Positions 18,054 through 28,346 of a DNA stretch of 64,000 bases are shown piece after piece. This stretch comes from an uncultured Lachnospiraceae bacterium (GTDB lineage Bacteria > Bacillota > Clostridia > Lachnospirales > Lachnospiraceae): positions 68,594 through 132,593 of the forward strand of contig CAJOFQ010000002.1 in NCBI GenBank assembly GCA_905233955.1, in the 5' to 3' direction. The notes below the pieces were generated by a model. It was not told the DNA's origin and made no database searches. It saw only the letters and a list, made by a program, of their open reading frames with translations. A program made the position numbers and the translations under genes. How positions within the stretch are numbered: position 1 is the first letter of the stretch; each line of letters opens with the position of its first letter.

Positions 18054-19040
18054 TCAATTATCACGGCTGCTGTATTTCATCATGATAATTTCTACGCCGA
18101 TTTGCGGATCAATAAGGCCGGTTTTTATCCGGGCCTCAACATTGCCGGCATCCTTTATAAGCTGGCGTAGCTCCTCCATCCTGAAATTACCTGCCAGCAT
18201 CTGGTTTTTCCTGATAAAATACGGCCTTATACCGGCTGATCTTGCTATAACGCTGTCAGGCTCCCGGCGGTCTGTCATTTCTTTTACCACAAGCAGTTTT
18301 ATAAACTGACTCCTTAATATGGCAATTATCTTCAGAGGTTCTTCCTTTCTCAGAAGAAGGTCCCTATAAGCATTCATAGCCCCTGTGGAATCCTTTTTTG
18401 CTATGAATTCCAGCATTTCGAAGATCCTGTCCTCCGCAACGGCCGGACAGCATACTGATATATCCTCCTCTGTGATTGCTTCCTGTCCCTGGCAGTATGA
18501 AATCAGCTTGTCTATCTCATTAGACATTCTGTCCATTGAATCCCCTGCCCTATTGTAAAACATCTGCCAGGCCTGAGAATTCATGGAAAGATTTGCATTT
18601 TTTGTCCGTTTTGAAATCCATCCATACAGCGCTCTCTCATCGGGCAGATTAAGCTCCTCAACATCACCGTGTTTTTGAACAGCTTTATAAAGTGAAGTCC
18701 TTTTGTCAACTTTTTTCTCCGTAAAAATCAGGTATGCAGTTTCCGGAAGAGATTTAATATATTCTGTAAGCGTGGGGCATTTTTTATTAAACAGCCCTCC
18801 GTCCTCACAAACTATAAGCCTGCTGGAGGCAAAAAAGGGCATAGTATCCGCTGCTTCTATGATCGCAGATTCGCTGCACTGTGAATCCTTAAGGTGGGTA
18901 ATATTAATATCGCTGTCATCAGGACGAAGGGCTTGTGTCAATGTTTTGCGATAACCCCGGATCAGATAGCTTTCCTGGCCATATAACAGATATATGTGCT
19001 TGAATGATTTGTTTTTGATATCTGAATCTATTGTACGCAT
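18054..19040 (-). CDS. holA: DNA polymerase III delta subunit
   Basis: Clamp-loader subunit that opens the sliding clamp. It was recognised by the N-terminal FKHIYLLYGQESYLIRGY segment, the DLIV-type strand SRLIVCEDGGLF, and the overall three-domain length of 328 residues. I place the start at MRTIDSDIK (19040). A GTG at 19070 would add ten residues, and neither has a convincing ribosome site. It transcribes away from folA, and the gap to thl holds palindromes rather than a strong terminator. Confidence 0.85.
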   Translation of the reverse strand: MRTIDSDIKNKSFKHIYLLYGQESYLIRGYRKTLTQALRPDDSDINITHLKDSQCSESAIIEAADTMPFFASSRLIVCEDGGLFNKKCPTLTEYIKSLPETAYLIFTEKKVDKRTSLYKAVQKHGDVEELNLPDERALYGWISKRTKNANLSMNSQAWQMFYNRAGDSMDRMSNEIDKLISYCQGQEAITEEDISVCCPAVAEDRIFEMLEFIAKKDSTGAMNAYRDLLLRKEEPLKIIAILRSQFIKLLVVKEMTDRREPDSVIARSAGIRPYFIRKNQMLAGNFRMEELRQLIKDAGNVEARIKTGLIDPQIGVEIIMMKYSSRDN

Positions 19041-19078
19041 GTCGTTACCATATAGTGATGCGAGGGTCACAAAGTCTC

Positions 19079-19103
19079 AAATTATTGCGCAAGCGCATAA
19101 TTT
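19079..19103. repeat. Near-perfect palindrome between holA and folA
   Basis: AAATTATTGCGC-AA-GCGCATAATTT is a dyad of 11 pairs with a single unpaired T. It sits in the divergent control region, just upstream of holA and about 30 bases before the folA -35 box. It could be an operator for either gene, but no regulator is suggested. Confidence 0.45.
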
Positions 19104-19132
19104 GGACCTTTTGACCCTTGAATCATATTATC

Positions 19133-19161
19133 TTGCGGAGATCCTGTTTTTCCTCTATAAT
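19133..19161 (+). promoter_or_regulatory. Putative promoter of folA-ilvBN
   Basis: TTGCGG, a 17-base spacer and a perfect TATAAT, about 75 bases before the folA start. The motif is flanked by an inverted pair, TTGAATCAT at 19118-19126 and ATGATTCAA at 19194-19202. Confidence 0.6.
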
Positions 19162-19235
19162 CATAAGGTAAATGCCAGAACCTTGCAAGCGGCATGATTC
19201 AATGAATATTTAACAGAACTGGAGAGTCCCGTAAG

Positions 19236-19724
19236 ATGAAGCTGATAGCTGCGGTTGACAAAAACTGGGGAATAGGACTTAAGGGCAGGCTCCTTTGTTC
19301 CATTCCAGAGGATATGAAATATTTTCGCAATACTACTCTTGGAAATGTGGTTGTAATGGGCAGAAGAACCCTGGAAAGCCTGCCAGGTGCCAGGGCGCTT
19401 CCTGACAGAACCAATATTGTTCTGACCAGAAACCATGACTACAAAGCCAAGGGTGCTGCCGTTGTTCATTCAGTGAATGAATTACAAAAAGAATTAGAAC
19501 AATACGACACTGATAATGTATTCGTGATAGGTGGAATGAGCATATACAAAACCCTTTATAATCTCTGCGATACGGCTTATATTACGAGGATTGACTATAC
19601 TTATGAGGCGGATGCTTATTTTCCTGATCTGGACAAGAATGACAACTGGGAGTTATCCGGCGAAAGCGATGAATACACCTACTTTGATCTAAGCTATACA
19701 TTTTGCACTTATCGACGGATTTGA
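19236..19724 (+). CDS. folA: Dihydrofolate reductase
   Basis: Reduces dihydrofolate to tetrahydrofolate with NADPH, needed to recycle the folate oxidised by ThyA, whose gene lies 3.2 kb downstream. The 162 residues match the family: MKLIAAVDKNWGIGLKGRLL at the N-terminus (substrate loop), the acidic active-site residue in CSIPEDMKYF, the NADPH-binding VVVMGRRTLESLP and the glycine pair in FVIGGMSIYK. The ribosome site is GGAGAG. It is followed after 28 bases by ilvB and probably shares its transcript. Confidence 0.95.
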   Translation: MKLIAAVDKNWGIGLKGRLLCSIPEDMKYFRNTTLGNVVVMGRRTLESLPGARALPDRTNIVLTRNHDYKAKGAAVVHSVNELQKELEQYDTDNVFVIGGMSIYKTLYNLCDTAYITRIDYTYEADAYFPDLDKNDNWELSGESDEYTYFDLSYTFCTYRRI

Positions 19725-19752
19725 TTCAACTTGACACACATGGAGGCTGTTT

Positions 19753-21468
19753 ATGGATATCACCGGTAAAAAACTGTTTGTAAAAGCACTCTTAGAAGAA
19801 GGCGTTGATACTGTATTTGCCTATCCCGGAGGATACATAACGGATGTACTGGACGAATTGTACAGGACAGATGGAATCAGGATTGTTCTGCCCAGGCATG
19901 AGCAGGCGCTTGTACACGAGGCTGAGGGCTATGCCAGAGCCACCGGCAAGCCTGGAGTCTGCATTGTAACTAGCGGTCCCGGTGCTACTAATACCATCAC
20001 TGGAATAGTTGACGCCAGATATGATTCTATTCCCCTTGTCGTAATAACAGGCCAGGTATCCCAGGGTCTTATTGGCAACGACGCCTTTCAGGAAGTGGAT
20101 ATCGTTGGTATGACCAGAAGCGTGGTCAAATACGGCGTCACAGTAAGGGATAGAAAAAAGCTTGGCAAAATCTTAAAGATGGCCTTTTATATTGCTTCCT
20201 CCGGCAAACCTGGACCGGTTCTTATTGATCTTCCCAAGGACATACAGCTCGCCCAGGGGCCCGCTGAATACCCCTCAGAGGTGCATATCCGTGGTTACAA
20301 GCCTAATGAATCTGTACATATAGGCCAGTTAAAAAAGGCATACAAATTACTTCGTACCGCCAGAAAGCCTCTTATCCTGGCAGGCGGAGGTGTACGCATT
20401 GCCGGCGCAAATGAAGAGCTTACCCGTTTTGCTGAAGAAATGCACATCCCTGTAGTTACAACAGTTATGGGCAAGGGCGCCATTCCCGAGGATCACCCTT
20501 TATATGTGGGTAATTCTGGAATGCACGGCCGCTATGCCGCCAATACTGCTGTAAATGAATGCGATGTATTGTTTTCCATAGGAACCAGATTTAACGACCG
20601 TATCACCGGAGATCTTAACGAATTTGCCCAGCATGCCAAGATCATTCATGTGGATGTGGACACCTCCTCCATATCCAGAAATGTAGTAGTTGATGTTCCT
20701 GTTGTTTCTGATGCCAAGCTTGCTCTTGAGAAGCTTTTGGAATGGGCATCTCCGAAAAAAACAAAATCCTGGAGAGAGCAGATAGGTATATGGCAGCAGG
20801 CACATCCACTGCAGATGAGAAAAGACAGAGGCATGACGCCTCAGATGATTATGGAGGGAATTAATGAGGTTTTCCCTACCGGAATAGTTGTTACTGATGT
20901 AGGACAGCATCAGATGTGGGCAGCCCAATATATCAAGGTTCTTAATAACAGGCGTTTCTTCACCTCAGGAGGTCTTGGTACAATGGGATTTGGTTTTCCT
21001 GCTGCTATTGGCGCCAAGATCGGATCCGGCAAAGAAGATGTGGTTTGCATAACCGGGGATGGCGGAATGCAGATGAATATGCAGGAGCTTGCCACTTGTA
21101 TGTATGAGGATGTCGATATTACCGTATGCATTCTCAATAACCGTTATCTTGGAATGGTTCGTCAGTTCCAGCAGGTATTCTATGGCAAGCGCTATGTTGC
21201 TACCAGCCTTTGCAATTCCGGCGGCAGGCCCCAAAACGGCAAGCTTTCAGATTCTGCAGAGGCCAAATATTTACCGGATTTTGTAAAATGGGCCGAAAGC
21301 TATGATGCCCTTGGTATCAGAGTGGACAACGAAGCGGATATAATCAGTGCCCTAAGGCAGGCGAAGGAGCACAAAGGAACAGCAATAGTCGAATTTATGA
21401 TAGCTTCCGAGGAAATTGTCTTACCCATGGTCAAGGGTGGTGCGCCCATGACGGATATGATACTGTAA
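19753..21468 (+). CDS. ilvB: Acetolactate synthase, catalytic subunit (copy with ilvN)
   Basis: Thiamine-diphosphate enzyme for the first common step of valine, leucine and isoleucine synthesis. The 571 residues carry the three TPP-enzyme domains, with the catalytic Glu in PRHEQALVHEAEGYARATG, the central FAD-binding domain, and the C-terminal cofactor motif GDGGMQMNMQEL...NNRYLGMVRQ. The ribosome site GGAGG lies 8 bases upstream. The regulatory subunit gene follows 25 bases later, so this is the biosynthetic AHAS pair. A second catalytic copy is at 47379-49037. Confidence 0.95.
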   Translation: MDITGKKLFVKALLEEGVDTVFAYPGGYITDVLDELYRTDGIRIVLPRHEQALVHEAEGYARATGKPGVCIVTSGPGATNTITGIVDARYDSIPLVVITGQVSQGLIGNDAFQEVDIVGMTRSVVKYGVTVRDRKKLGKILKMAFYIASSGKPGPVLIDLPKDIQLAQGPAEYPSEVHIRGYKPNESVHIGQLKKAYKLLRTARKPLILAGGGVRIAGANEELTRFAEEMHIPVVTTVMGKGAIPEDHPLYVGNSGMHGRYAANTAVNECDVLFSIGTRFNDRITGDLNEFAQHAKIIHVDVDTSSISRNVVVDVPVVSDAKLALEKLLEWASPKKTKSWREQIGIWQQAHPLQMRKDRGMTPQMIMEGINEVFPTGIVVTDVGQHQMWAAQYIKVLNNRRFFTSGGLGTMGFGFPAAIGAKIGSGKEDVVCITGDGGMQMNMQELATCMYEDVDITVCILNNRYLGMVRQFQQVFYGKRYVATSLCNSGGRPQNGKLSDSAEAKYLPDFVKWAESYDALGIRVDNEADIISALRQAKEHKGTAIVEFMIASEEIVLPMVKGGAPMTDMIL

Positions 21469-21493
21469 TTCTTATCAGTGCGAGGATATCAAT

Positions 21494-22015
21494 ATGAGTA
21501 GTATATTAAAAAACCGCTGGATTGCTCTGTATGTAGAAAACGAAGTAGGCGTTCTTGCCAAGGTTGCCGGATTATTCTCCGGAAAATCATATAATCTCCA
21601 GAGCCTCACTGTGGGTACCACAGAGCACGAGGATATCTCCAGAATGACCATATGTGTAACCAGTGATGATGTGACCTTTGAGCAAATAAAAAAACAGCTC
21701 AACACAATGGTTGAAGTCATTAAGGTTATGGATCTTACCAATATTCCCATTCACATGAAGGAGATCCTCTTTGCCAAGCTAAAAAGAATAACCACAGAAG
21801 AAAAAGCCGAGGCATTCCGAATAGTAGAGGTTTTTGCGGCCAGCGGACATATCAGGGTGATAGACATAGGTGAAGACAGCCTGATAATAGAAAGTGCCCT
21901 TACAGAAAGGCGCAATAACGAGCTTTGCGCCCTCCTTAGAAGCACATTCAAGCATATTGATATAGTAAGAGGCGGAGCTGTGGCTGTTGAAGCAGTCTCT
22001 ACAAGCTGCAGATAG
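21494..22015 (+). CDS. ilvN: Acetolactate synthase, regulatory subunit
   Basis: 173 residues. It begins with an ACT domain (RWIALYVENEVGVLAKVAGLF, NLQSLTVGTTE) that binds valine for feedback control, followed by the conserved C-terminal domain typical of IlvN/IlvH (MKEILFAKLK, FAASGHIRVIDIGEDSLIIE). It is co-directional with and directly behind ilvB. Its 3' end faces the metallophosphoesterase gene with only 4 bases between stops. Confidence 0.95.
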   Translation: MSSILKNRWIALYVENEVGVLAKVAGLFSGKSYNLQSLTVGTTEHEDISRMTICVTSDDVTFEQIKKQLNTMVEVIKVMDLTNIPIHMKEILFAKLKRITTEEKAEAFRIVEVFAASGHIRVIDIGEDSLIIESALTERRNNELCALLRSTFKHIDIVRGGAVAVEAVSTSCR

Positions 22016-22019
22016 CACA

Positions 22020-22883
22020 CTAGTATAAGTTTATCCACACTAATTCACGCGGATTGCCGAATCTCGGAACAGGCGCTGTATTAGCAAGTCCCCTTGATAC
22101 AATAAGATTTCTATCCCCATTGCTGGAAAGTCCGCCGGCATATCGGGGCAGTATCCCCTGCCCCGGTGCAAATAAACCGTGTCCCATCACCCTGATCTGA
22201 CCTCCATGGACATGTCCTGAACATACCAGGTCTATATTCCGGTCACAGAGCATGGGCTCCTGAACAGCCCAGTATTCAGGATGGTGGCTTAAGAGTATCT
22301 TAAATCCCCTTTTTGATTCAAATTCATCCAGCCATCTATATTCAGGTATGATGCCTGCCATATGATATTCGTCCAATTCCTGCTGTGACAGGCTTTTTTT
22401 ATCTATCCAGAGCCAGTCCTTATGATTCTTCCTGTATGCTCTTGTACCAATCACTGCAGCCGATGTTAATCCACCTATCAAAAAATGTTTATTGATCCGT
22501 TTGAATGCATTATCCAGTACGATCACTCCTGTTTTTTTGACCTGCTTAATATCATACCTGGTCAATATTCTTTCGTGATTTCCCAAAGAATAATATGTAG
22601 GTGCGATCCCGGCTAATTGGCTGATAAAGCTCATTACTTCACTGCAATTATCTGTTACGGCTGTCCTCCTGTTGGCCAGACCGTTTTGCTTGAGATACCA
22701 AAGAATTCTGCCATCGATAAGGTCTCCGGTTATGGCTATAATATCAGGTCTTCTTTTCTTCAGATAACCTGTAATAAAATTCAAAGGCCTGTTGTGTATG
22801 TCGGAAAGAAGCGCTATAGACAGCCTGCCTCTGGCAGGAAGATTGTATTCACTGATATCGAATTTCAATTCTTTCCCTTTCAA
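22020..22883 (-). CDS. Metallophosphoesterase (calcineurin-like)
   Basis: 287 residues with the full set of calcineurin-type metal motifs: ALLSDIHN, ITGDLIDG, SLGNHERI, LLSHHPEYW and CSGHVHGGQIR. Relatives in this group (YaeI/YkuE-like) act on phosphodiesters or lipid pyrophosphates at the membrane, but the substrate here cannot be deduced. No classical signal peptide is seen. It is encoded alone, convergent with ilvN and divergent from thyA. Confidence 0.85.
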   Translation of the reverse strand: MKGKELKFDISEYNLPARGRLSIALLSDIHNRPLNFITGYLKKRRPDIIAITGDLIDGRILWYLKQNGLANRRTAVTDNCSEVMSFISQLAGIAPTYYSLGNHERILTRYDIKQVKKTGVIVLDNAFKRINKHFLIGGLTSAAVIGTRAYRKNHKDWLWIDKKSLSQQELDEYHMAGIIPEYRWLDEFESKRGFKILLSHHPEYWAVQEPMLCDRNIDLVCSGHVHGGQIRVMGHGLFAPGQGILPRYAGGLSSNGDRNLIVSRGLANTAPVPRFGNPRELVWINLY

Positions 22884-22894
22884 TATTTAGCAAA

Positions 22895-22921
22895 ATGAGG
22901 TACTATATCCTCATTGTTTTT
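22895..22921 (+). repeat. Hairpin with T-run between the phosphoesterase and thyA
   Basis: AATGAGG / CCTCATT, a 7-bp stem with an 8-base loop followed on the plus strand by GTTTTT, about 45 bases before the thyA start. It looks like a small terminator or attenuator reading toward thyA, yet there is no plus-strand gene just upstream. It may instead shield thyA from antisense readthrough. Confidence 0.4.
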
Positions 22922-22964
22922 AATATTAAAAAATTCTGCCGTATATAAAGGAGGCTGCACTATT

Positions 22965-23810
22965 ATGAGCAAAGCAGATAAAATCTTTGTATCAATGTGT
23001 GAGGATATATTAAGTAACGGAACATCCACAGAAGGCGAAAAGGTTCGTCCGCATTGGGAGGATGGCACAAGCGCTTACACCATCAAGAAATTCGGAGTGA
23101 TAAACCGCTACAATCTGGCAGAAGAATTCCCTGCCCTTACATTAAGACCGGTCGCCATCAAATCCGCTACAGATGAGATGCTGTGGATATGGCAGCGTAA
23201 ATCCAATAATATCCACGATCTCAAGCCTCATATCTGGGATGAATGGGCCGATGCGGATGGTTCCATAGGCAAGGCTTACGGGTATCAGATGCAGATGCTT
23301 CACAATTATCCTGAGGGAAAAATGGATCAGGTGGATCGACTGATATATGATTTGAAGCACAATCCATTTTCCCGGCGCATGATCACCAATATGTATGTTC
23401 ATCAGGATCTTTCAGAAATGAATCTGTATCCATGCGCATACAGTATGACCTTCAATGTTACTCTTGACGAGGATAACGCACTTGTGCTAAACGCAATTTT
23501 GAACCAGCGTTCCCAGGATGTGCTCGCCGCTAACAACTGGAATGTATGTCAATACGCAGTGCTCGTACATATGCTGGCACAGGTATGCGATATGAAGGCA
23601 GGCGAACTGGTGCATGTAATAGCTGACGCGCATATTTACGACAGACATATCCCAATTATTAAGGAGCTGATACAAAGAGAACAGCACGATGCTCCTGACT
23701 TTGTACTCAACCCCGACATACACGACTTCTATGAATTCAGTGACGCTGATGTAAGATTAGAAAACTATGTAACCGGCGAACAGGTCAGAAACATTCCTAT
23801 TGCGGTGTAA
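22965..23810 (+). CDS. thyA: Thymidylate synthase (B. subtilis ThyA-type)
   Basis: Methylates dUMP to dTMP using methylene-tetrahydrofolate. I start it at [14 protein letters not shown] (22965), behind AAAGGAGG, giving 281 residues. Conserved features include [17 protein letters not shown], the catalytic Cys in [16 protein letters not shown], and the substrate His/Tyr in DAHIYDRH. The residue after the catalytic Cys is Ala rather than the His of E. coli ThyA. From memory B. subtilis ThyA also lacks that His and shares the LWIWQxKSN segment, so this is a known divergent subtype. The usual LGxPFN motif reads LAANNWN. The 3' end overlaps queA by 14 bases. Confidence 0.93.
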   Translation: MSKADKIFVSMCEDILSNGTSTEGEKVRPHWEDGTSAYTIKKFGVINRYNLAEEFPALTLRPVAIKSATDEMLWIWQRKSNNIHDLKPHIWDEWADADGSIGKAYGYQMQMLHNYPEGKMDQVDRLIYDLKHNPFSRRMITNMYVHQDLSEMNLYPCAYSMTFNVTLDEDNALVLNAILNQRSQDVLAANNWNVCQYAVLVHMLAQVCDMKAGELVHVIADAHIYDRHIPIIKELIQREQHDAPDFVLNPDIHDFYEFSDADVRLENYVTGEQVRNIPIAV

Positions 23811-24828
23811 GGAACATTGCATCACCAAAAGAGAAAAATCTATATCTCTGTCTTACTGCTTCCTCATATGCCTTGAGAACATTTTCCCTGCCCGCAAAGG
23901 CCGACACGAGCATTAAAAGTGTAGACTGGGGCAGGTGAAAATTAGTGATCAGCCCGTCTATTACCTTGAACGAATAACCCGGATATATAAAAATATCCGT
24001 CCAGCCGCTTTTTGCCTCTACTATTCCGTTATCGTCAGCCGCTGACTCCAATGCTCTTGTTGATGTGGTTCCAACGGCTATAACTCTTCCCCCATTCGCC
24101 TTTGTCTGTCTGATTGTATCGGAAGTCTCCGGTGGAATGGAATAGTATTCGCTGTGCATATGGTGATCCGCAATATCATCCGCCTTTACCGGCCTGAAGG
24201 TTCCCAGCCCTACATGAAGGGTAATCGGCGCAATGGATACTCCCTTATCTGTGATCTTCTTCATAAGCTCCCTGGTAAAATGCAGTCCCGCCGTCGGTGC
24301 CGCTGCCGATCCGCTGTTGGCAGCGTACACGGTCTGATAGCGTTCCTTATCCTTAAGCTTGTGGGTGATATAGGGTGGAAGCGGCATCTGTCCAAGCTCA
24401 TCCAATACTTCTTCAAATATTCCATCGTAGCTGAAGCTTATGAGTCTGTTGCCGTCACTTAGAATGTCTGTTATCCTGCCACTTAACCTGCCATCACCAA
24501 AATCCAGTATGGTTCCTATCCTGCACCTTTTACCGGGCTTAACAAGGGTCTCCCACACATCCGCTTCCACTCTTTTAAGAAGCAAAAGCTCTACATGACC
24601 ACCTGTGTCAGGCTTGATGCCGAATAATCTTGCGGGGATAACCCTGGTGTCATTGATCACCAGAGTATCTCCACGCCTCAGATAATCCACAACATCAGAA
24701 AAAACTCTGTGAGTAATACTTCCGTTTTGACGATTAAGAACCATGAGCCTTGAACTGCTCCGGTCTTCAAGGGGATCCTGCGCAATCAATTCATCCGGCA
24801 GTGTATAGTTAAAATCAGCCGTTCTCAT
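23797..24828 (-). CDS. queA: S-adenosylmethionine:tRNA ribosyltransferase-isomerase
   Basis: Transfers and isomerises the ribosyl group of AdoMet to preQ1-tRNA, making epoxyqueuosine. The 343 residues are of family length and open with the typical [25 protein letters not shown]. Also typical are [26 protein letters not shown] and the C-terminal [22 protein letters not shown]. Its start codon shares a base with the pheT stop (TAATG), so it is coupled to pheT. No tgt or other queuosine gene is in the window. Confidence 0.95.
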   Translation of the reverse strand: MRTADFNYTLPDELIAQDPLEDRSSSRLMVLNRQNGSITHRVFSDVVDYLRRGDTLVINDTRVIPARLFGIKPDTGGHVELLLLKRVEADVWETLVKPGKRCRIGTILDFGDGRLSGRITDILSDGNRLISFSYDGIFEEVLDELGQMPLPPYITHKLKDKERYQTVYAANSGSAAAPTAGLHFTRELMKKITDKGVSIAPITLHVGLGTFRPVKADDIADHHMHSEYYSIPPETSDTIRQTKANGGRVIAVGTTSTRALESAADDNGIVEAKSGWTDIFIYPGYSFKVIDGLITNFHLPQSTLLMLVSAFAGRENVLKAYEEAVRQRYRFFSFGDAMFLTPQ

Positions 24829-27251
24829 TATTTTCTCAGGCTTATGCCAAGCTTTGACAAGGCATCAATAATGCCATCAACAGCATCCGTTATATCCGCT
24901 TCCTCAAGACTTCGGTTGCTGGCTCTGAACACAAGGGAATAAGCCATGGACTTATGACCCTTCAATACCTGTGAGCCCTCATATATATCAAACAATTGAT
25001 AACCTTCCAGATACTGCCCACCCTCGGATTCAAATACCGCTTCGATCTGGCCTGCAGTTATACCATGGGGCACAACCATGGAAAGATCTCTGGTGGCTGC
25101 AGGGAATCTGGCTATGCCCTCATATTTATGATCAAAGGTCATAAGAGGAAGAACCATAGGCAGATCAATATTGGCAATGTACACCCGGTCCTTGATATTA
25201 TAATTCTGGCAGGTAAGAGGATGTACCTCGCCCATAAAGCCAAACTCACGACCCTCATAGCTGATCAACGCCCTGCGTCCCGGATGTAAAAACGGATAGC
25301 TGCCTGCATTGGTGTCATATTGTATTTTCTTTCTGAGACCGGCCTTTTCGAAAAATTCCTCCACAGCACCCTTCAAAGTAAAGAAATCTCCCTCACCGAA
25401 GAATCCCATTATAAACTGCACTCTCTCATCAGGAAGTTCACTAAGAGGCAGCCCCTTCGGAATATATATCTTGGCCAGCTCATATAGCCTTACATCCTTG
25501 TTGCGGTGATTGTAATTCGTAGAAAGCGAGGATAATAAACCGTTAAGGGCAGATGTCCTCATTATGGAAAAATCTTCTCCGAGGGGATTAGATATAACAA
25601 TTGCCTGTCTCATGGGATGATCCTCAGGCAATAAAAGCCTGTCAAATACCTTGGGACTCTCAAAGGAGTATGTCATAGCCTCTGAGAAACCACAATGCTC
25701 TGCCGCATCCCTTGCGATATTGTCCAGCACAAGCCTCTCGGAAAGCTTGCCAGCGGTAGCCTCACCGCTGGGCAGGGTAGATGGTATCCTGTCATATCCC
25801 CAAAAACGGGCAACCTCCTCCGCAATATCCGCATAAGAAAGCAGATCCTGACGGAATGTAGGAATTTTAAGCATATTGGAAGACTCGTTGTATTCTATCT
25901 CCAACGGAACAAAATACGAGAGCATATCCTCTTTTGAAATTGAGGTTCCGAGTATACGATTATATTTTTCCGGTTCAAAGGGCAGAGATACCGGTTCTCT
26001 TTTTTCCGGGTAAATATCTATAACACCACCCACAACTTCACCGGCACCCAGCTCTTCTATCAACTGGCAGGCCCGGTTCATAGCAAGTATGGCATTATTA
26101 GGATCAAGTCCCTTTTCAAATATTCCGGAGGCCTCAGTACGCATTCCCAGCTTCTTGGCGGACAATCTGATGTTGGTCCCGTCAAAGCAGGCCGCCTCAA
26201 AAAGCATTGTCTTGACATCATCAGTGATCATGGAATTCTCACCACCCATGATACCACCTATACCTACAGGTTTCTTGCCGTCACATATCATGAGCATGGA
26301 CTCATCCAAAGTGTGCTCCTGACCGTCCAATGTAACGAATTTCTCGCCATTTGACGCATTTCTGACTATTATCTTTTTATCCTCAATGGTATCAAGGTCA
26401 TATGCGTGCATAGGCTGACCAAATTCTTCCATTACATAATTAGTAATATCAACCAGGTTGTTGATAGGTCTTATGCCTTGAGAGCGAAGTCTCTGCTGCA
26501 TCCAATCAGGTGAAGGAGCTATATTAACATTTTTGACCACTCTGGCAGTGTATCTGGGACATAACTTAGTATTTTTAACCTCAACAGATACATAATCATT
26601 AACATCATCAGAATTGCCTGTGTCAGTTACCACAGGAGGGCGAAATGGCTTGCCAAAAGTGGCAGCAGCTTCTCTTGCTATACCAATTACCGAAAAACAG
26701 TCTACCCTGTTGGAGGTTATCTCATATTCTACAACACAGTCATCCAGACCCAAAAAACTGATGGCGTCCTCTCCCACCGGAGCATCATCAGGCAATATGT
26801 AAATACCGTTTTCAGGAGCATCTGGGAACAGATTTCTATCGCTTCCAAGCTCCTCAATAGAACAAAGCATACCGTCTGACTCAACTCCACGAAGCTTGCC
26901 TTTTTTTATCTTTATACCGCTTACGCTCTGTTTGCCATCGTGATCTCCGGCAACCTTACCTCCGGAAAGCACCACCGGTACTATCGCACCTTCAAATACA
27001 TTTGAGGCACCTGTTACAATCTGAACTGACTTGTCTCCAACATTTACCTGACAAATCACAAGCTTGTCTGCATCCGGGTGTTTTTCTATTTTTTCTATTT
27101 TTCCTATTTTGATATTATCCAGTTTGCTGTCCAGCTGTTCAAATAATTCAACCTTTGATCCGGACATTGTCATGGCATCGGCGTATTGCGAAGGGGTTAT
27201 ATCCTCCATACCATCAACCATTGACCTGATCCATTTCAGCGATGTTTTCAT
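24828..27251 (-). CDS. pheT: Phenylalanyl-tRNA synthetase beta subunit
   Basis: 807 residues, full length. In order: the N-terminal tRNA-binding OB fold ([20 protein letters not shown]), B1/B3-B4 core domains ([17 protein letters not shown]), the B5 domain, the inactive synthetase-like domain ([20 protein letters not shown]), and the C-terminal anticodon-binding FDX-ACB domain ([14 protein letters not shown]). It functions as an alpha2-beta2 complex with PheS, encoded 42 bases upstream. Confidence 0.96.
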   Translation of the reverse strand: MKTSLKWIRSMVDGMEDITPSQYADAMTMSGSKVELFEQLDSKLDNIKIGKIEKIEKHPDADKLVICQVNVGDKSVQIVTGASNVFEGAIVPVVLSGGKVAGDHDGKQSVSGIKIKKGKLRGVESDGMLCSIEELGSDRNLFPDAPENGIYILPDDAPVGEDAISFLGLDDCVVEYEITSNRVDCFSVIGIAREAAATFGKPFRPPVVTDTGNSDDVNDYVSVEVKNTKLCPRYTARVVKNVNIAPSPDWMQQRLRSQGIRPINNLVDITNYVMEEFGQPMHAYDLDTIEDKKIIVRNASNGEKFVTLDGQEHTLDESMLMICDGKKPVGIGGIMGGENSMITDDVKTMLFEAACFDGTNIRLSAKKLGMRTEASGIFEKGLDPNNAILAMNRACQLIEELGAGEVVGGVIDIYPEKREPVSLPFEPEKYNRILGTSISKEDMLSYFVPLEIEYNESSNMLKIPTFRQDLLSYADIAEEVARFWGYDRIPSTLPSGEATAGKLSERLVLDNIARDAAEHCGFSEAMTYSFESPKVFDRLLLPEDHPMRQAIVISNPLGEDFSIMRTSALNGLLSSLSTNYNHRNKDVRLYELAKIYIPKGLPLSELPDERVQFIMGFFGEGDFFTLKGAVEEFFEKAGLRKKIQYDTNAGSYPFLHPGRRALISYEGREFGFMGEVHPLTCQNYNIKDRVYIANIDLPMVLPLMTFDHKYEGIARFPAATRDLSMVVPHGITAGQIEAVFESEGGQYLEGYQLFDIYEGSQVLKGHKSMAYSLVFRASNRSLEEADITDAVDGIIDALSKLGISLRK

Positions 27252-27293
27252 GCTGTTTTACTCCTCCAAAACGATAGTATTTTTATCTGCACT

Positions 27294-28313
27294 TTAGAAC
27301 TGTCTTAAGAAACGATCATCATTATCATACAATAATCTCATATCGTCTATTTCATATTTGAAAAGTGTAATCCTCTCCAGTCCCAATCCAAACGCGAATC
27401 CTGTGTACTCGTCTGGATCTATGCCACTCATCTTAAGTACCCGGGGGTGTACCTGCCCACAGCCAAGGATCTCTATCCAGCCTTCTCCCTTGCAAAAACG
27501 GCAGCCCTTGCCCTTGCATTTAAAGCAGCTTATATCCACCTCTGCTGAGGGTTCCGTAAACGGAAAATGGTGGGGACGGAATTTGACCTTGGTGTCCTCT
27601 CCAAACATCTCCTTTGCAAACTGAGCCAGAGTACCCTTCAGATCGGAAAAAGTAATATCCTTATCTATGACCATTCCCTCAATCTGATGAAAGCTTGGTG
27701 AATGAGTCGCATCTACCTCATCTGAACGAAAAACACGGCCCGGAGCTATCATACGAATAGGCAATCTGCCCTGCTCCATCTGATGAACCTGTACAGAGGA
27801 TGTCTGGGTTCTAAGCAGAATGTCCTTGTTAATGAAAAATGTATCCTGCTCGTCCTTTGCAGGGTGATTCGCAGGGATATTAAGCGCCTCAAAATTATAG
27901 TAATCGTATTCTACCTCAGGCCCCTCAACTACTTCATAGCCCATTCCTATGAAAATCCGTTCTACCTCTTCCAATGCTATGCTGTTGGGATGGCGGTGGC
28001 CTCTTTTTTCTCTCCTGGCAGGAAGGGTAACATCTATGGTTTCTTCAGCCAGCCTCCGCTCCATTTCTTCTCTTTCAATGGCTGCTCTGGCTTCCTGCAG
28101 CCTGTTCTCGATCTGGGCTCTGGCATCATTGACCATCTGTCCGATTTTAGGACGATCCTCGGCTGAAACATCCTTCATACCCTTTAACAGCGCAGTCAGC
28201 TCTCCTTTTTTACCCAGCACGGCAACACGCACTTCATTAAGAGAGTCCATGCCCCGGGCATCATCTATCTTTTTTAATGCTTTTGCCTGTATTTCTTTTA
28301 GTTTTTCGTTCAT
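27294..28313 (-). CDS. pheS: Phenylalanyl-tRNA synthetase alpha subunit
   Basis: Catalytic subunit that activates phenylalanine. I start it at MNEKLKEIQAKALKK (28313), with TAGGAGG nine bases upstream. The track's 35 extra N-terminal residues cover the promoter and are not coding. The 339 residues have the N-terminal coiled coil and class II motifs, including TQTSSVQVHQME, GRVFRSDEVDATHSPSFHQIEG and GFAFGLGLERI. It is the first gene of pheS-pheT-queA. Confidence 0.96.
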   Translation of the reverse strand: MNEKLKEIQAKALKKIDDARGMDSLNEVRVAVLGKKGELTALLKGMKDVSAEDRPKIGQMVNDARAQIENRLQEARAAIEREEMERRLAEETIDVTLPARREKRGHRHPNSIALEEVERIFIGMGYEVVEGPEVEYDYYNFEALNIPANHPAKDEQDTFFINKDILLRTQTSSVQVHQMEQGRLPIRMIAPGRVFRSDEVDATHSPSFHQIEGMVIDKDITFSDLKGTLAQFAKEMFGEDTKVKFRPHHFPFTEPSAEVDISCFKCKGKGCRFCKGEGWIEILGCGQVHPRVLKMSGIDPDEYTGFAFGLGLERITLFKYEIDDMRLLYDNDDRFLRQF

Positions 28314-28346
28314 ATCAATGCTTCCTCCTATAAAAATCCAAAAGAC

